64,000 bases of DNA from Nocardia jiangxiensis NBRC 101359 (GTDB taxonomy: Bacteria; Actinomycetota; Actinomycetes; Mycobacteriales; Mycobacteriaceae), in contig NZ_BAGB01000006.1 in assembly GCF_000308615.1 (NCBI RefSeq), forward strand, positions 62,001 through 126,000, written 5' to 3'. Under the pieces are notes generated by a model that was not told the origin of the DNA, ran no database searches, and saw only the letters and a list, made by a program, of their open reading frames with translations. Of this stretch, positions 1 to 9,717 are shown one piece after another (within the stretch, counting starts at the first letter, position 1; each line of letters opens with the position of its first letter). A program made the translations under genes and the position numbers.

Positions 1-53
1 CAGATGCGCCGCGTGCTCGCGCGTCGCGCGACGTGTGGAACCGTGCCGGAAAT

Positions 54-530
54 TCACAACGCACCCACCAGACTCACCGAGGTCTCGGCGGCGGCACGCA
101 CCAGATCGTGTGCGGCCGCCGTGACCGACTGCCGTTTCTCTTCCGGCAGCTGATCGAGGATGATGCGGAATGCGGCATGGCGGGCTTCGAGCACCTCGTC
201 CACGACCTGCTGTCCCGCCTCGGTCACCTCGACGGTGACCACGCTGCGGTTGTGCGCATCGGCGCCGCGGCTCAGAAAGCCGCGGCTCTCGAGCTTGTCC
301 GCGAGCCGGGTCACCGATGAGGCGTTGACGCCCAGCGCCGTTGCCAGACGTGAGCACGGCACCCGGCCCAGGGTTTGCAGAACCAGCAGCAGCCGCATCT
401 GCGGGAAGGTGACTCCGGGTGGGGCGACATGTGCACTGTCCCAGGCGATTCCGACCAGTGTCCGTGTCAGGACCTCCAACGCCGCCACGTCCGGGCGCGA
501 CTCGCCACCCGGTTCCTCGTCAACTTGCAC
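54..530 (-). CDS. MarR-family transcriptional regulator
   Basis: A 158-aa protein with the MarR winged-helix pattern. A helical N-terminus is followed by an HTH around residues 50–85 (LATALGVNASSVTRLADKLE) and a wing with the RSVVTVEVTEAG segment, then C-terminal dimerisation helices. MarR proteins are dimeric repressors that respond to small phenolic or lipophilic ligands, often controlling adjacent genes. The start used is GTG at 530; no in-frame ATG lies near the N-terminus. It is the first gene of the window and its left neighbour is unseen, so its target is unknown. The GMC oxidoreductase on the right is transcribed in the same direction but ends in a terminator-like hairpin. The family call is firm; the ligand is not. 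Confidence 0.85.
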   Translation of the reverse strand: MQVDEEPGGESRPDVAALEVLTRTLVGIAWDSAHVAPPGVTFPQMRLLLVLQTLGRVPCSRLATALGVNASSVTRLADKLESRGFLSRGADAHNRSVVTVEVTEAGQQVVDEVLEARHAAFRIILDQLPEEKRQSVTAAAHDLVRAAAETSVSLVGAL

Positions 531-541
531 TCAACAAGAGT
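529..541. promoter_or_regulatory. Small inverted repeat over the MarR start codon
   Basis: ACTC-AACAA-GAGT overlaps the GTG start of the MarR gene. MarR repressors commonly bind short inverted repeats in their own promoters, so this is a candidate autoregulatory site. The arms are only 4 bp, so the support is weak. Confidence 0.25.
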
Positions 542-645
542 TGCCAACAGCAAATGTTCGGTCAAGGAAAGTTGCCGGATTGTGTGTGTAGTCACACGTG
601 TGCGAGACCGGCTACCGGCCTGCGTTCGTCCCGCACACAGCAGCG

Positions 646-678
646 GACCCGGGCTCGCGAGGTGTGCGGGCCCGGGTC
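646..678 (-). terminator. Terminator-like hairpin downstream of the GMC oxidoreductase
   Basis: GACCCGGGC and GCCCGGGTC form a perfect 9-bp GC-rich stem around a 15-nt loop, 15 bp beyond the stop of the leftward GMC gene. There is no clear U-tract, as is usual for actinobacterial terminators. Confidence 0.55.
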
Positions 679-692
679 TGTGCTTGCGCGAA

Positions 693-2333
693 TTACTGTC
701 CGGCGGTGATGAACTGGGCCGCCATCTCGCCGATCATGTAGCACGGGGCGTTGGTGTTGCCGCCGGTGATGCTCGGCATGATCGAGGCGTCCGCGACGCG
801 CAGACCCTCGATGCCGTTGACCTTCAGCGTCGGATCCACGACCGCGCGCTCGTCCACACCCATTCGGCAGGTGCCGACCGGGTGGTACACCGAGTGGATG
901 CGGTTGGGCAGTTCGGCGCGCAGCGCGGTCTCGTCCATCAGGTCCCGGCCGGGCGAGTACTCCTCGGTGATATCCCCGGCGATGGTCTTGTTCGCCATGA
1001 CCTCGCGGATCAGCCGGATGGCCTCGATCAGGAATTCGGTATCGGCCGAATCGGACAGATAGCCCGGGTCGATCAGCGGCGAGGCCAGCGGATCGTTCGA
1101 GGCCAGCCGCACCTCACCGCGGCTCTTGGGGTAGATGAGCGTCGGGAACACGGTGAGCGCGGAGCGCTTGTCCACCATGTGCAGCTTGTCCTCGTCCTGG
1201 TTCGGCACCGGATAGCTCCAGGGCAGGGCGTGGATCTGCATATCGGGCACGTCACCGGTGGCGAACTTGGTCTTGACGAATCCGGCCACCTCGAACACGG
1301 TGCGGCCCATCCAGGAACTGCCCGGTTTCATCAGCTCGCGCATGATGCCGCGGGCGAAATAGGCCGGGGTGCCGTGGTGGATGGCCTTCTTGGAGACGAA
1401 CGTCATCGGCACGAACAGGTGGTCGTGCAGGTTCTGGCCGACCGGCAGGTCGGCCTCGACGTCGATGCCGACATCGCGCAGGTGCCCGGCCGGGCCGATG
1501 CCGGAGAGCATCAGGATCTGCGCCGAGGCCATCACGCCGCCGGAGATCACGACCTCCTTGGCGGCGCGGATGATCCGGCGGCCGCCGTTCTTGTCGATGA
1601 CCTCGACACCGGTCGCCCGGCCCTTCTCGATCACCACCCGCGCCACGTGCGTGTGGGTCAGCACGGTCAGGTTCGAATTCGGCCGCTCGGTGATGAATCC
1701 GCGAGAGGAGCTGTAGCGCAAGCCGTTTCGCACGCTCTGCTGGAAGATGCTGATACCCTCCTGCGATTCGCCGTTGTAGTCGGCGATGCGCGGGACATCG
1801 AGGGTCTCCGAGGCGGCCTGCATGAACTGCTGCGAGATCGGGGTCAGATCCTGCTGCCGGGTGACCTGGATGGGTCCGCCCGAACCGCGGTATTCGCTCG
1901 CGCCCTCCTCCCAGTTCTCCAGCTTCTTGTATGCGGCCAGGACGTTCTCGTACTCCCAGCCCGCACAGCCCTCGGCCGCCCAGGAGTCGAAGTTGGCCCG
2001 GTTGCCACGCACGAACAGCATGCCGTTGACCGAGCTGGAACCGCCGAGCACCTTGCCGCGGGTCATCGGGACCTTGCGGTCGTTGGCGTACTTCTGCGGA
2101 ATCGAATACTGGCTCCAGGTCACCCGATGCTTGAGCTGGGGGACGGTGTGCACCATCGTGATCATGCCCGGACTGGTCACCAGTCGGGTGTTGTCCTTGC
2201 GCCCGGCCTCCAGCAGGATCACGCGAGCGCCGTTCTCGGCCAGGCGGCTCGCGACCACGGCACCGGAGCTGCCCGCGCCCACGACGATGTAATCGGCCTC
2301 GCTGGTTCCCGCGCTGTGCGGAGAGTCGGTCAT
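693..2333 (-). CDS. GMC-family FAD oxidoreductase (choline dehydrogenase type)
   Basis: A 546-aa flavoprotein of the glucose-methanol-choline family. The N-terminal Rossmann motif is VVGAGSSGAVVASRL (residues ~16–30). It continues with the GGSSSVNGMLFVRG FAD-binding signature and ends with YHPVGTCRMG and VADASIMPSITGGNTNAP, which carries the active-site His/Asn region. Such enzymes oxidise an alcohol to an aldehyde or ketone with FAD; the substrate is not readable from sequence. It starts 62 bp from a perfect KstR-type operator and is divergent from cyp125, which suggests a role in sterol or other lipid alcohol oxidation. The ATG at 2333 is preceded by a purine-rich GAGG stretch. Confidence 0.85.
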   Translation of the reverse strand: MTDSPHSAGTSEADYIVVGAGSSGAVVASRLAENGARVILLEAGRKDNTRLVTSPGMITMVHTVPQLKHRVTWSQYSIPQKYANDRKVPMTRGKVLGGSSSVNGMLFVRGNRANFDSWAAEGCAGWEYENVLAAYKKLENWEEGASEYRGSGGPIQVTRQQDLTPISQQFMQAASETLDVPRIADYNGESQEGISIFQQSVRNGLRYSSSRGFITERPNSNLTVLTHTHVARVVIEKGRATGVEVIDKNGGRRIIRAAKEVVISGGVMASAQILMLSGIGPAGHLRDVGIDVEADLPVGQNLHDHLFVPMTFVSKKAIHHGTPAYFARGIMRELMKPGSSWMGRTVFEVAGFVKTKFATGDVPDMQIHALPWSYPVPNQDEDKLHMVDKRSALTVFPTLIYPKSRGEVRLASNDPLASPLIDPGYLSDSADTEFLIEAIRLIREVMANKTIAGDITEEYSPGRDLMDETALRAELPNRIHSVYHPVGTCRMGVDERAVVDPTLKVNGIEGLRVADASIMPSITGGNTNAPCYMIGEMAAQFITAGQ

Positions 2334-2395
2334 GGTTCGTTACCTCATCCTCGAAGTAGTCGTGGGCATATCAGGGCACCTGCCTGAGGCCACTG

Positions 2396-2409
2396 TAGAA
2401 CAAGTTCTA
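2396..2409. promoter_or_regulatory. KstR-like operator (GMC/cyp125 divergent promoter)
   Basis: TAGAACAAGTTCTA is a perfect match to the KstR consensus TnnAACnnGTTnnA and a full palindrome apart from the central base pair. It lies 62 bp upstream of the GMC start. KstR is the TetR-family repressor of cholesterol catabolism in mycobacteria and rhodococci. No kstR gene is in the window. Confidence 0.7.
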
Positions 2410-2529
2410 GTTCCGGTGAAGATCCGGTTTGTCGAATTCATCGAGGCGGGATCGATCCGGGGCGCGTGATCACTGTCGGGGAAACCTGCCCGGATGCCTG
2501 CGAAGAAGGCCCGCGAAGTGCTTCAATCG

Positions 2530-2543
2530 TAGAACTCGTTACA
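2530..2543. promoter_or_regulatory. Second KstR-like operator, upstream of cyp125
   Basis: TAGAACTCGTTACA fits TnnAACnnGTTnnA at every fixed position and ends 43 bp upstream of the cyp125 ATG. Two sites in one divergent intergenic region suggest that each promoter has its own operator. Confidence 0.65.
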
Positions 2544-2586
2544 TTTCCACCCCGGTTCGCGCAGTCGCGAACGGTGAGGAGGGGCC

Positions 2587-3819
2587 ATGCCCGAGCCTTC
2601 GATTCCGGCGGGATTCGACTTCACCGACCCGGCCCTGTGGGAGGTGCGCAGCCCCGTCGCCGAGTTCGCCGAACTCCGGCGCACGGCCCCGGTCTGGTGG
2701 AACGCCCAGTCACCGGAATACGCGGCCCCGTTCGACGACGGCGGCTACTGGGTGGTGAGCCGTCACGAGGACATCCGGGAGATCTCGCGTCATCCGGAGA
2801 CCTACTCCTCGCAGGCCAACGGCGCGCTCATCCGGATCGACCCGAACGGTACGCCCGAGGAGCGCGAGGTGGCGAACACCTCGCTGATGCTGAACATGGA
2901 TCCGCCGCGGCACACCAAACTGCGCCGGATCATCTCCCAGGGATTCACCCCGCGCGCGATCGAGAGCCTGCGGGCGGTGCTGACCGAACGTGCCGAGCGA
3001 ATCGTGCACGCCGCCAAACAACTCGGCGGCGGCGATTTCGTCCAGCAGGTGGCGTGCGAGCTGCCGTTGCAGGCCATCGCCGAACTGCTCGGAGTGCCGC
3101 AGGAGGATCGGTTCAAGCTGTTCACCTGGTCCAACGAGCTGCTCAGCGCCGACGATCCGGAATACCGCGACGGCAAGCTGGCCACCGTGGAGCTGATCGG
3201 CTACGCGTACGGCATGGCCGATCAGCGGCGGGTGCATCCGCTCGACGACATCGTCAGCCGGCTCGTCACCGCGGATGTCGACGGTGAGTCGTTGAGCTCG
3301 GACGAATTCGGATTCTTCATGATGCTGCTGACCGTCGCGGGAAACGAGACCACCCGCAACGCGATCACGCACGGGATGAAGGCGTTCGTGGACCATCCCG
3401 AGCAGTGGGAGCTGTACCGGGAGCGGCGTCCGGTCACCGCGCCCGACGAGATCGTGCGCTGGGCGACTCCGGTCAGCGTGTTCCAGCGCACCGCGACCCA
3501 CGACGTCGAGCTGGCCGGGCAGCGGATCGCCGCCGGTCAGCGGCTCGGATTGTTCTACAGCTCAGCCAATTTCGACGAATCCGCCTTCGCCGATCCGTTC
3601 ACCTTCGACATCCTGCGCGACCCGAATCCGCATCTGGGCTTCGGCGGGACCGGCACGCACTACTGCGTCGGGGCGAATCTGGCCCGGCTGGAGATCGATC
3701 TGATGTTCAACGCGATCGCCGACACCATGCCGGAGCTGCGGGAACTCGAGGAACCGGTGCGGTTGCGGTCGGGTTGGATCAACGGAATCAAACATTGGGC
3801 TGTGGATTACGGCAGATGA
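2587..3819 (+). CDS. cyp125: Cytochrome P450 CYP125, steroid C26-monooxygenase
   Basis: A 410-aa P450 that aligns by eye throughout with mycobacterial CYP125. Shared stretches are GFDFTDPALW near the N-terminus, PVAEFAELRRTAPVWWN, LNMDPPRHTKLRRIISQGFT, the I-helix AGNETTRNAIT, DEIVRWATPV, the heme loop FGGTGTHYCVGANLARLE (Cys ligand) and SGWINGIKHW near the end. CYP125 hydroxylates the terminal methyl of the cholesterol side chain, starting side-chain degradation. It is cytosolic and takes electrons from a ferredoxin. The ATG follows GAGGAGGGGCC. A KstR-like operator sits just upstream. The length matches the family and all P450 signatures are intact. Confidence 0.93.
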   Translation: MPEPSIPAGFDFTDPALWEVRSPVAEFAELRRTAPVWWNAQSPEYAAPFDDGGYWVVSRHEDIREISRHPETYSSQANGALIRIDPNGTPEEREVANTSLMLNMDPPRHTKLRRIISQGFTPRAIESLRAVLTERAERIVHAAKQLGGGDFVQQVACELPLQAIAELLGVPQEDRFKLFTWSNELLSADDPEYRDGKLATVELIGYAYGMADQRRVHPLDDIVSRLVTADVDGESLSSDEFGFFMMLLTVAGNETTRNAITHGMKAFVDHPEQWELYRERRPVTAPDEIVRWATPVSVFQRTATHDVELAGQRIAAGQRLGLFYSSANFDESAFADPFTFDILRDPNPHLGFGGTGTHYCVGANLARLEIDLMFNAIADTMPELRELEEPVRLRSGWINGIKHWAVDYGR

Positions 3820-3883
3820 ACACTTGTTTCCGAGGTGAGCGGACTCGGTGGGGCCGGGTGATTGGCAGGTAGCCTCGGGTGTT

Positions 3884-4375
3884 GTGAGCATTCGAGAGAT
3901 TCCCGTCAAAACACTTGCCGACGAGCCCACCACCTTGGCCGCACTGGCCGGGGACAAGGCGCTGCTGGTCGTCAACGTGGCCTCGAAGTGCGGCCTGACC
4001 CCGCAGTACACGGGCCTGGTCGAACTCCAGCAGACCTACGGTCCGCGCGGATTCAGCGTGGTCGGCGTGCCGTGTAATCAGTTCATGGGGCAGGAGCCCG
4101 GTACGGCCGAGGAGATCGCCGAGTTCTGCTCCGCCACCTACGGCGTCGATTTTCCGCTGTTGGAGAAGGTCGACGTCAACGGTGCGGCGCGGCATCCGCT
4201 GTATCAGGAGCTGGTGCAGACCGCCGATGCCGAGGGCGAGGCCGGTGACATCCAGTGGAACTTCGAGAAGTTCCTCGTCGATGCGCAGGGCAAGATCGTG
4301 GGCCGGTTCCGGCCGCGGACCGAGCCGAAGGATCCGGCGGTCGTGTCGGCGATCGAAGCCGTTCTGCCGCAGTAA
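3884..4375 (+). CDS. Glutathione peroxidase family protein (Cys type)
   Basis: A 163-aa thioredoxin-fold peroxidase. The peroxidatic cysteine is in NVASKCGLTPQY, followed by GVPCNQFMGQEPG with the conserved Gln and a second Cys, and IQWNFEKFLVD with the conserved Trp. It reduces hydroperoxides. In actinobacteria that lack glutathione, such proteins probably use thioredoxin (inference). The start is set at GTG 3884 (VSIREIPVKT), giving the usual family length; an upstream GTG would add twelve unconserved residues. It lies downstream of cyp125 and ends opposite cyp51 with a shared hairpin between them. Confidence 0.9.
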   Translation: MSIREIPVKTLADEPTTLAALAGDKALLVVNVASKCGLTPQYTGLVELQQTYGPRGFSVVGVPCNQFMGQEPGTAEEIAEFCSATYGVDFPLLEKVDVNGAARHPLYQELVQTADAEGEAGDIQWNFEKFLVDAQGKIVGRFRPRTEPKDPAVVSAIEAVLPQ

Positions 4376-4393
4376 CTCTCGGTAAATACAGCG

Positions 4394-4421
4394 CGGGCCA
4401 CACCGGATTCGGTGTGGCCCG
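4394..4421. terminator. Bidirectional terminator between gpx and cyp51
   Basis: CGGGCCACACCG-GATT-CGGTGTGGCCCG is a perfect 12-bp stem with a 4-nt loop between two convergent genes. It is followed on the + strand by a short T-run (CGTTTT). Confidence 0.85.
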
Positions 4422-4442
4422 CTGTCGTTTTCGGGGTCCGCC

Positions 4443-5795
4443 TCAGCGACGTCGGCGGCGGTAACGCACCGCGCAGGGCTGCTGGAGCTGCACGACCATC
4501 TTGGAATGGTCGTTGCGGTAGCTGTCCGAGGGCTGAGCCATCTCGAATTCCCAGTCCCGCAACAGGATCGAGAAGATCGCCTGCAACTGCATGGTGGCGA
4601 ACGCCGCACCCACGCAGCGGTGGCGGCCCGCGCCGAACGGGATCCAGGTCCAGCGATTGATCAGATCCTGCTGGTTGGGGTCGATGTAGCGGCCCGGATC
4701 GAAGTCGTCCGGATTCGGGAAGTCCTCGGCGATCCGGTTGGACACCGCCGGGGTCGCGGCCACCAGATCGCCCGGGGCGATGAGGTTTCCGCACACGTCG
4801 AATTCGTCGCGGGCCACGCGCATCAGGATGATCAGCGGCGGGTGCAGCCGCAGCGTCTCCTTCAGGGTCGCCTCGAGCTGCGGAATCTGGCGCAGCGCAT
4901 GGAAACTCACGTCCCTGCCGTCGGCGTAGAGCTCGTCGAGCTCGGTCACCACGCGGTCGAGCTGTTCGGGGTGGCGCAGCAGTTCGATGACCGTCCACGC
5001 CGCGGTGCCCGAGGTGGTGTGGTGTCCGGCGAACATCATCGAGATGAAGATGCCGGTGATCTCGCTGGCCGAGAAGCGCAGATTGCCCTCATCGTCCTCG
5101 ATCGAGACCAGGACGTCGAGCATGTCCCGATCCTCTTTGCCCGCAGGGGGATTCGCGATCCGGCCGTCCATGATGCCCTGCACCAGCTCGACCAGTTGCG
5201 TGCGCGCCTCGTCGCGGCGGCGGAAGCTGTCGATCGGGGCGTAGGGATCGACGTAGCACAGGGCGTCGGTGCCCTGCTCGAGTTCGTGATACAGATGCGC
5301 GAAGCGGCCGTCGAGTTCGTTGCGGAACTTCTTGCCGATCAGGCAGGCCGAGGAGGTGTAGATGGTCAGCTCGGCGAAGAACTCCAGCAGATCGATCTCG
5401 CCCTCGTCGTCCCACCGCTCGACGATCGCATTCACTTCGCGCGCAATGGTTTCCGCGTGACCGCGCATATGCTCGCCGCGCAGGGCCTGATTGTGCAGCA
5501 TCTCCTTGCGGCGTTCGGGGCTCGCGTCGAAGACCACGCCCTCGCCGAAGATCGGCTTCATGAACGGATAGGCCGCACCCTGGTCGAGGTCGGTATCGCT
5601 GGAGCGGAAGAAGAATTCGTTCGCCTCGGACCCCGACAGCAGGATGACGCGCTTGTCCGCGAGCCGGAACGACCCGACATCCCCGCACTCCGAGCGCACG
5701 CGCCGCATCAGGGCGATCGGGTCGGTGCGGAACTCCTCGAGATGCCCGTGTTCATGCTCGCCACCGGACACCTGCCGCGGCTTGACCAACGTCAT
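4443..5795 (-). CDS. cyp51: Cytochrome P450 CYP51, sterol 14-alpha-demethylase
   Basis: A 450-aa P450 nearly colinear with M. tuberculosis CYP51. Shared blocks include VSGGEHEHGHLEEFRTDPI, FGEGVVFDASPERRKEML, AELTIYTSSACLIGKKFR, the I-helix MMFAGHHTTSGTA, SFHALRQIPQLE, ETLRLHPPLIILMRVA and the heme loop FGAGRHRCVGAAFA. CYP51 removes the 14-alpha methyl of sterols; its natural bacterial substrate is unsettled. ATG 5795 is preferred over GTG 5804 because GGAAGGG lies at a good distance from it. In M. tuberculosis cyp51 is next to cyp123 and a 3Fe-4S ferredoxin; here those partners are about 32 kb away but share its operator motif. Confidence 0.95.
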   Translation of the reverse strand: MTLVKPRQVSGGEHEHGHLEEFRTDPIALMRRVRSECGDVGSFRLADKRVILLSGSEANEFFFRSSDTDLDQGAAYPFMKPIFGEGVVFDASPERRKEMLHNQALRGEHMRGHAETIAREVNAIVERWDDEGEIDLLEFFAELTIYTSSACLIGKKFRNELDGRFAHLYHELEQGTDALCYVDPYAPIDSFRRRDEARTQLVELVQGIMDGRIANPPAGKEDRDMLDVLVSIEDDEGNLRFSASEITGIFISMMFAGHHTTSGTAAWTVIELLRHPEQLDRVVTELDELYADGRDVSFHALRQIPQLEATLKETLRLHPPLIILMRVARDEFDVCGNLIAPGDLVAATPAVSNRIAEDFPNPDDFDPGRYIDPNQQDLINRWTWIPFGAGRHRCVGAAFATMQLQAIFSILLRDWEFEMAQPSDSYRNDHSKMVVQLQQPCAVRYRRRRR

Positions 5796-5832
5796 CGTCA
5801 ACACCCTTCCGACGTACCGAGCCCATCCTCAT

Positions 5833-5847
5833 GGACACGTGTCTGGA
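5833..5847 (-). promoter_or_regulatory. TCCnnACACRTGTCC operator, site 1 (cyp51)
   Basis: On the − strand the site reads TCCAGACACGTGTCC, 37 bp upstream of cyp51. It is one of four matching sites in the window, all oriented the same way relative to the downstream gene. It could also affect the rightward gene at 5979. Confidence 0.65.
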
Positions 5848-5978
5848 CGCTACTACAGAACTGTGAGCGGGACAACCCCGGCGCGGATCGCCGCGAGCCG
5901 ATTTGACCCTTCGGGGGTGTTTTCCTGGGGATCTCGCACCGAATCCTCACTGGGAACCTCAATGGCAGGGTCGAAGGT

Positions 5979-6440
5979 ATGACTCCGGATGGCATCATCG
6001 AATTCCTCGGCGGCCTCGACAACGTGCTGACCATGCGCCCCGGTCCGGGCGACGGCTCACCCGAGATCAGCTGGGGAGATACGTTCTTCTACTACACGGG
6101 CGACGGCAGTACGCCGAGTTCGGCGCAGCCCTTCGCGACGATCGTCACCAAGAACTATCCGGGTGACGAGGCGTCGCACCTGGACCGGCCCGGCGCGTTC
6201 CGGGTGAACATCGCCGCCGGGCGTGCGGAGTTCACCCGCCGGGTCGGTCGGACTCCGCGCGAGATCGGTGATGTGCCAACCGATTACAGCCTCGAGGACG
6301 CCGTGCTGCCGCATCCGGTGTACGGCTCGGCGGGCTGGCTCGCCGTGGTGAATCCGGGAAGCCGGTCCGATGCGGCGACTCGCGATCTGCTGCGCGCCGC
6401 CCATGCGCGCGCCCGCGCGCATCACGAACGGGACCGATGA
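5979..6440 (+). CDS. DUF6194-like conserved protein
   Basis: A 153-aa soluble protein, probably of the actinobacterial DUF6194 family. It begins MTPDGIIEFLGGLDNV and contains the recurrent blocks SWGDTFFYY, PFATIVTKNYPGDEAS, RPGAFRVNIAAG and VYGSAGWLAVVNPG. No catalytic motif, signal peptide or membrane segment is visible; the family function is unknown. It runs divergently from cyp51, 183 bp away, with the site-1 operator between them. The family name is from recall and is less certain than the gene itself. Confidence 0.7.
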   Translation: MTPDGIIEFLGGLDNVLTMRPGPGDGSPEISWGDTFFYYTGDGSTPSSAQPFATIVTKNYPGDEASHLDRPGAFRVNIAAGRAEFTRRVGRTPREIGDVPTDYSLEDAVLPHPVYGSAGWLAVVNPGSRSDAATRDLLRAAHARARAHHERDR

Positions 6441-6543
6441 GTTTCGGAGCAGGAATCGGGAGTGCGATCGGATTCGGCTCGACCGGAATCGGCCGAGCGA
6501 TCTCGTCCGGTGAATTTCCCGGTGAATTCTCGGGTGCGGAATC

Positions 6544-7905
<1,362 letters not shown>

Positions 7906-7910
7906 CGCGC

Positions 7911-7940
7911 GGTTCGCGCCGCGGATCAGCGGCGCGAACC
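7911..7940. terminator. Bidirectional terminator holding a stop codon in its loop
   Basis: GGTTCGCGCCGC and GCGGCGCGAACC form a perfect 12-bp stem with a 6-nt loop. The stop codon of the leftward gene lies in the loop, and the rightward gene ends 5 bp before the stem. Confidence 0.8.
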
Positions 7941-8999
7941 CACACAGTCGCAGGCGAATCCGTCGGTGATATCGATCGGAGCGGCCAGTTCGCGGAAGAT
8001 CCCGTTACCGGGCGTCGTGCGGGACAGCGCGTCGGCGGCCAGGATCATCGCCGCCCCGGTCCAGGTGGTGCGCTCCTCGGGCCAGCGTTTGCCGTCCGCG
8101 AAAACCAGTCCGGTCCAATAGGATCCGTCCTGCTCGCGCAGATGCTGCATGGCCGCGAGCAACCGGAGTGCGCGGTCGCGATCACCGAGCCGGTCCAGCG
8201 CCAGCACCAGCTCGCAGGTCTCCGCGCCGGTCACCCAGGGCCGATCGGCCACGCAGCGGATGCCCAGGTCGCCGACCACGAAATCGTCCCAGCGCGAATC
8301 GATGCGGACCATCGCGTCGGCGTCGTCGTAGGCGCCGCACAGGACCGGGTAGTACCAGTCCATCGAATACCGGTCCTTCTCGCCGAACGCCTCGGGATGA
8401 TGCCGGATGGCATGCCCGAGCCGAAGCGCCGCGACCTCCCATTCGGGCTGCGAGATCCCCAGCGACTCGGCCAGCGACAGCGCGCAGCGAATGCTGTGGA
8501 ACATGCTCGCGCAGCCGGTCAGCAGTGCTTCGGGCACCACGCCCTGTGGCCCGCGCAACCAGTAGATCTCGCCGTTGCGACCCTGCTGGAGCGAGGTGAC
8601 GTAATCGATGGCCGCGCGCACCGTCGGCCACATCCGGGCCCCGAATCCGCGATCCCCGGTACTGCAGACGTAATGCCAGACCCCGGTGGCGATGTAGGCG
8701 CAGAAGTTGGTGTCGGCGTCCTCGGTGGCCACCACTCCGGCGCGAAACTCGCTGGGCCAACTGCCATCCGGACGTTGGGTGCGCTCGGACCAGGCGTAGG
8801 CGGCGTGGGCGGCGTCCAGCAGCCCCGCCGACGTGAGCGCCATGGCGTTCTCCAGATGGTCCCACGGATCGGTGTGCCCGCCGGTGAACCAGGGCAGCGC
8901 CCCATCGGATTCCTGTTGTGCGGCAATGGATTCAGCGGTTCGTCGAATCTGGTCGGCGGTCAGCACGCCGGCGATCGACGGCAGCTCAGAAGCCGCCAC
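7926..8999 (-). CDS. Terpenoid cyclase/prenyltransferase-repeat protein
   Basis: A 357-aa alpha/alpha-barrel-like protein. It has repeated helical hairpins with QQESDGALPWFTGG, RTQRPDGSWPSEF, LQQGRNGEIYWLRG and LREQDGSYWTGLV, the Q-x-x-DGxW style found in squalene-cyclase-type repeats. There is no DxDD cyclase acid motif, so it may be a sugar or lipid-processing enzyme of the six-hairpin type. It overlaps the upstream methyltransferase by 14 bp and is the third gene of a GT4–methyltransferase–repeat-protein trio. The trio suggests glycolipid or polysaccharide tailoring. Function not assigned. Confidence 0.7.
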   Translation of the reverse strand: MAASELPSIAGVLTADQIRRTAESIAAQQESDGALPWFTGGHTDPWDHLENAMALTSAGLLDAAHAAYAWSERTQRPDGSWPSEFRAGVVATEDADTNFCAYIATGVWHYVCSTGDRGFGARMWPTVRAAIDYVTSLQQGRNGEIYWLRGPQGVVPEALLTGCASMFHSIRCALSLAESLGISQPEWEVAALRLGHAIRHHPEAFGEKDRYSMDWYYPVLCGAYDDADAMVRIDSRWDDFVVGDLGIRCVADRPWVTGAETCELVLALDRLGDRDRALRLLAAMQHLREQDGSYWTGLVFADGKRWPEERTTWTGAAMILAADALSRTTPGNGIFRELAAPIDITDGFACDCVGSRR

Positions 9000-9717
9000 G
9001 CCGCACCGCCGGTTTGGTGAAGTACAGCGCCACGCTCTTGCCGATCAGCGGATCCAGCGCGGATTCCGCGGTCCGCGTCAGCCACGGTCGTTTCATCATG
9101 TCCCACACCAGCATTCGGTGATAGGAGGTGACCGCCCAGTGCTTCTCGTTGGATACCCCGGCCAGGCACTTGAGCCACCAGTACGGCGAATGCAGCGCGT
9201 GCGCGTGCGCGCTGTGGATGAATCGCATACCGAGACCGGCGATCTTGCGCCGCAACTCGTCGGCGCGGTAGATCCGCACGTGCCCGCCCTCGTTGGCGTG
9301 GTACTCGTCCGAGAACAGCCAGCAGATCCGCTCGGGCAGCCAGCGCGGCACCGTCACCACCAGCGCGCCGCCGGGCGCGAGCACCCGCACCAGCTCGGCG
9401 ATGGCCCGCTCGTCCGACGGGATGTGCTCGAGGATCTCCGAGGCGATCACGACGTCGAATTCGCCGTCCTCGTACGGCAGTGCCAGCGCATCGCCCTGTA
9501 CCGCCTCCGCGCGCGCGTGCTCGGGGGCCTCGCCCGCCTCGGCCATCGCGCCGAACATGACCTTGACCTGGGCCAGATCATCGGCACTCTGATCGAACGC
9601 GACGACATCCGCGCCGCGACGATACGCCTCGAAGGAATGCCGCCCCAGGCCCGCGCCCACATCGATGACCCGGGTGCCCGGTCCGACGCCCAGCCGGTCG
9701 AAATCGACGGTCAACAT
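8986..9717 (-). CDS. Class I SAM-dependent methyltransferase
   Basis: A 243-aa methyltransferase of the Methyltransf_11/UbiE type. GTRVIDVGAGLGRHSFEAYR is motif I, VVAFDQSADDL motif II, FDVVIASEILEHIPSDERAI motif III/IV and LAPGGALVVTVPRWLPE post-I. The C-terminal part is longer than usual and hydrophobic–aromatic (PYWWLKC), which may dock lipids. Its ATG directly follows the TAG of the glycosyltransferase and its end overlaps the repeat protein. Translation coupling implies that the three work on one product. Confidence 0.85.
   Translation of the reverse strand: MLTVDFDRLGVGPGTRVIDVGAGLGRHSFEAYRRGADVVAFDQSADDLAQVKVMFGAMAEAGEAPEHARAEAVQGDALALPYEDGEFDVVIASEILEHIPSDERAIAELVRVLAPGGALVVTVPRWLPERICWLFSDEYHANEGGHVRIYRADELRRKIAGLGMRFIHSAHAHALHSPYWWLKCLAGVSNEKHWAVTSYHRMLVWDMMKRPWLTRTAESALDPLIGKSVALYFTKPAVRRGGF

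Noticed and set aside
593..602. CACACGTGTG palindrome upstream of the MarR gene
   Set aside because: Shares only the ACACGTGT core with the four-site operator and lacks the TCCnn/TCC flanks.
375..2387. A 670-codon + strand frame opposite the GMC gene
   Set aside because: Complement of a well-supported flavoprotein; composition typical of an antisense frame.
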